Assembly (NCBI GenBank): GCA_963920765.1
Contig: OY987246.1
Location: 9,054,501 to 9,118,500 of the forward strand
Direction: 5' to 3'
From: Ulota crispa
Taxonomy: Eukaryota; Streptophyta; Bryopsida; Orthotrichales; Orthotrichaceae
Length of the DNA: 64,000 nt
Translations under genes and position numbers: made by a program
In this document: positions 63,719-64,000 of the stretch, one piece after another
Layout of the letters: each line of letters opens with the position of its first letter
Position numbering within the stretch: position 1 is the first letter of the stretch
Notes under the pieces: generated by a model
Told to the model about the DNA's origin: nothing
What the model saw: the letters and a program-made list of their open reading frames with translations, nothing else
The model's database searches: none

Positions 63719-63985
63719 TCATTTTCCCAAATTTTCCTCTAAATACTTGCAAAGCTCTTCTAATTCCGCCGGTGACATAGGTCGAAGACCAGTATTTTGT
63801 GGCTCCTGGCCCTGCTTGAATTCAATCCTCATGTCCGTCACGCCGTGTTTTGGCAACTCATTTGATGCCTGCTCACTAAAAGCTCCACTCAAGTTGCAAT
63901 ATTCTTTTGGAATTGAAGAATTCTTTATACTAGAAAAACTCACCTCGGGAATATCGAGTGCATAAATCTTCGCATCCTTCGTCAA
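63719..63985 (-). pseudogene. Protease-to-reverse transcriptase linker
   Basis: The segment has the typical linker landmarks of Ty3/gypsy polyproteins: a five-residue run ending PEVSF, then SNELPKHG, and the MSPAELEELCKYLEENL helix that precedes the reverse transcriptase. It is open to the window edge region, where the protease should follow. Confidence 0.8.
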
Positions 63986-64000
63986 AAAACAAAAAGCGGC

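Larger units (their letters stand above)
60611..64000 (-). mobile_element. Ty3/gypsy chromovirus, 3' part, decayed
   Basis: On the - strand the order is protease-reverse transcriptase linker, reverse transcriptase, RNase H, integrase, GPY/F region, chromodomain, purine tract and long terminal repeat. This is the Ty3/gypsy order with a C-terminal chromodomain, so it is a chromovirus. The 5' terminal repeat, gag and protease lie beyond the window edge. Several stops and at least one frameshift show it can no longer encode an intact polyprotein. Confidence 0.93.

Overview
The window is nuclear DNA of a land plant. Several genes have spliced exons with GT-AG introns of about 0.2-0.9 kb. The recognisable proteins are plant ones: TAF11, the plastid SufC/ABCI6 ATPase, a G2-like GARP factor and allantoinase. 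A short, decayed chloroplast psaB piece also sits in the sequence. The base composition is very AT-rich. The psaB fragment looks most like bryophyte psaB, so a non-seed plant (moss or liverwort) is a reasonable guess, but it is not proven.

Genes lie in a few islands. (1) 1-2450, + strand: TAF11 in four exons. (2) 8300-11234, + strand: a six-exon chloroplast SufC-type ABC ATPase, followed at 12987-13765 by only the last two exons of an allantoinase. (3) 26646-27944, - strand: a three-exon MYB-like GARP repressor with a C-terminal LxLxL (EAR) motif. (4) 42.7-50.2 kb, - strand: an unrecognised gene whose first coding exon carries fourteen 10-residue repeats, with possible further exons at 46262-46447 and 43186-43339 (HMA-like). 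(5) 60611-64000, - strand: the 3' part of a decayed Ty3/gypsy chromovirus.

Most of the rest is a dense layer of small, non-coding DNA transposons, which can be read from inverted ends and target duplications. One set, at least six and probably eight elements, begins with CCC(C)T and is flanked on both sides by TTAA, the piggyBac hallmark. One member (59031-59955) has a matching empty site with a single TTAA at 58620-58623. Two foldback families (about 313 and 412 bp) have GGGAA...TTCCC ends and 9-bp duplications, which is Mutator-like. One of these also has an empty counterpart near 48.2 kb. There is also a 2.8-kb CACTA element (37451-40244) carrying a SINE-like unit, a foldback and a minisatellite, a short CACTA MITE, a Stowaway/mariner-type element, two Harbinger-like elements, and a 2.75-kb giant foldback (57857-60610).

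The remaining intergenic DNA (3.3-5.7, 15.7-16.8, 22.2-26.6, 35.4-36.9 and 52.7-54.8 kb) is AT-rich. I see no supported gene in it.
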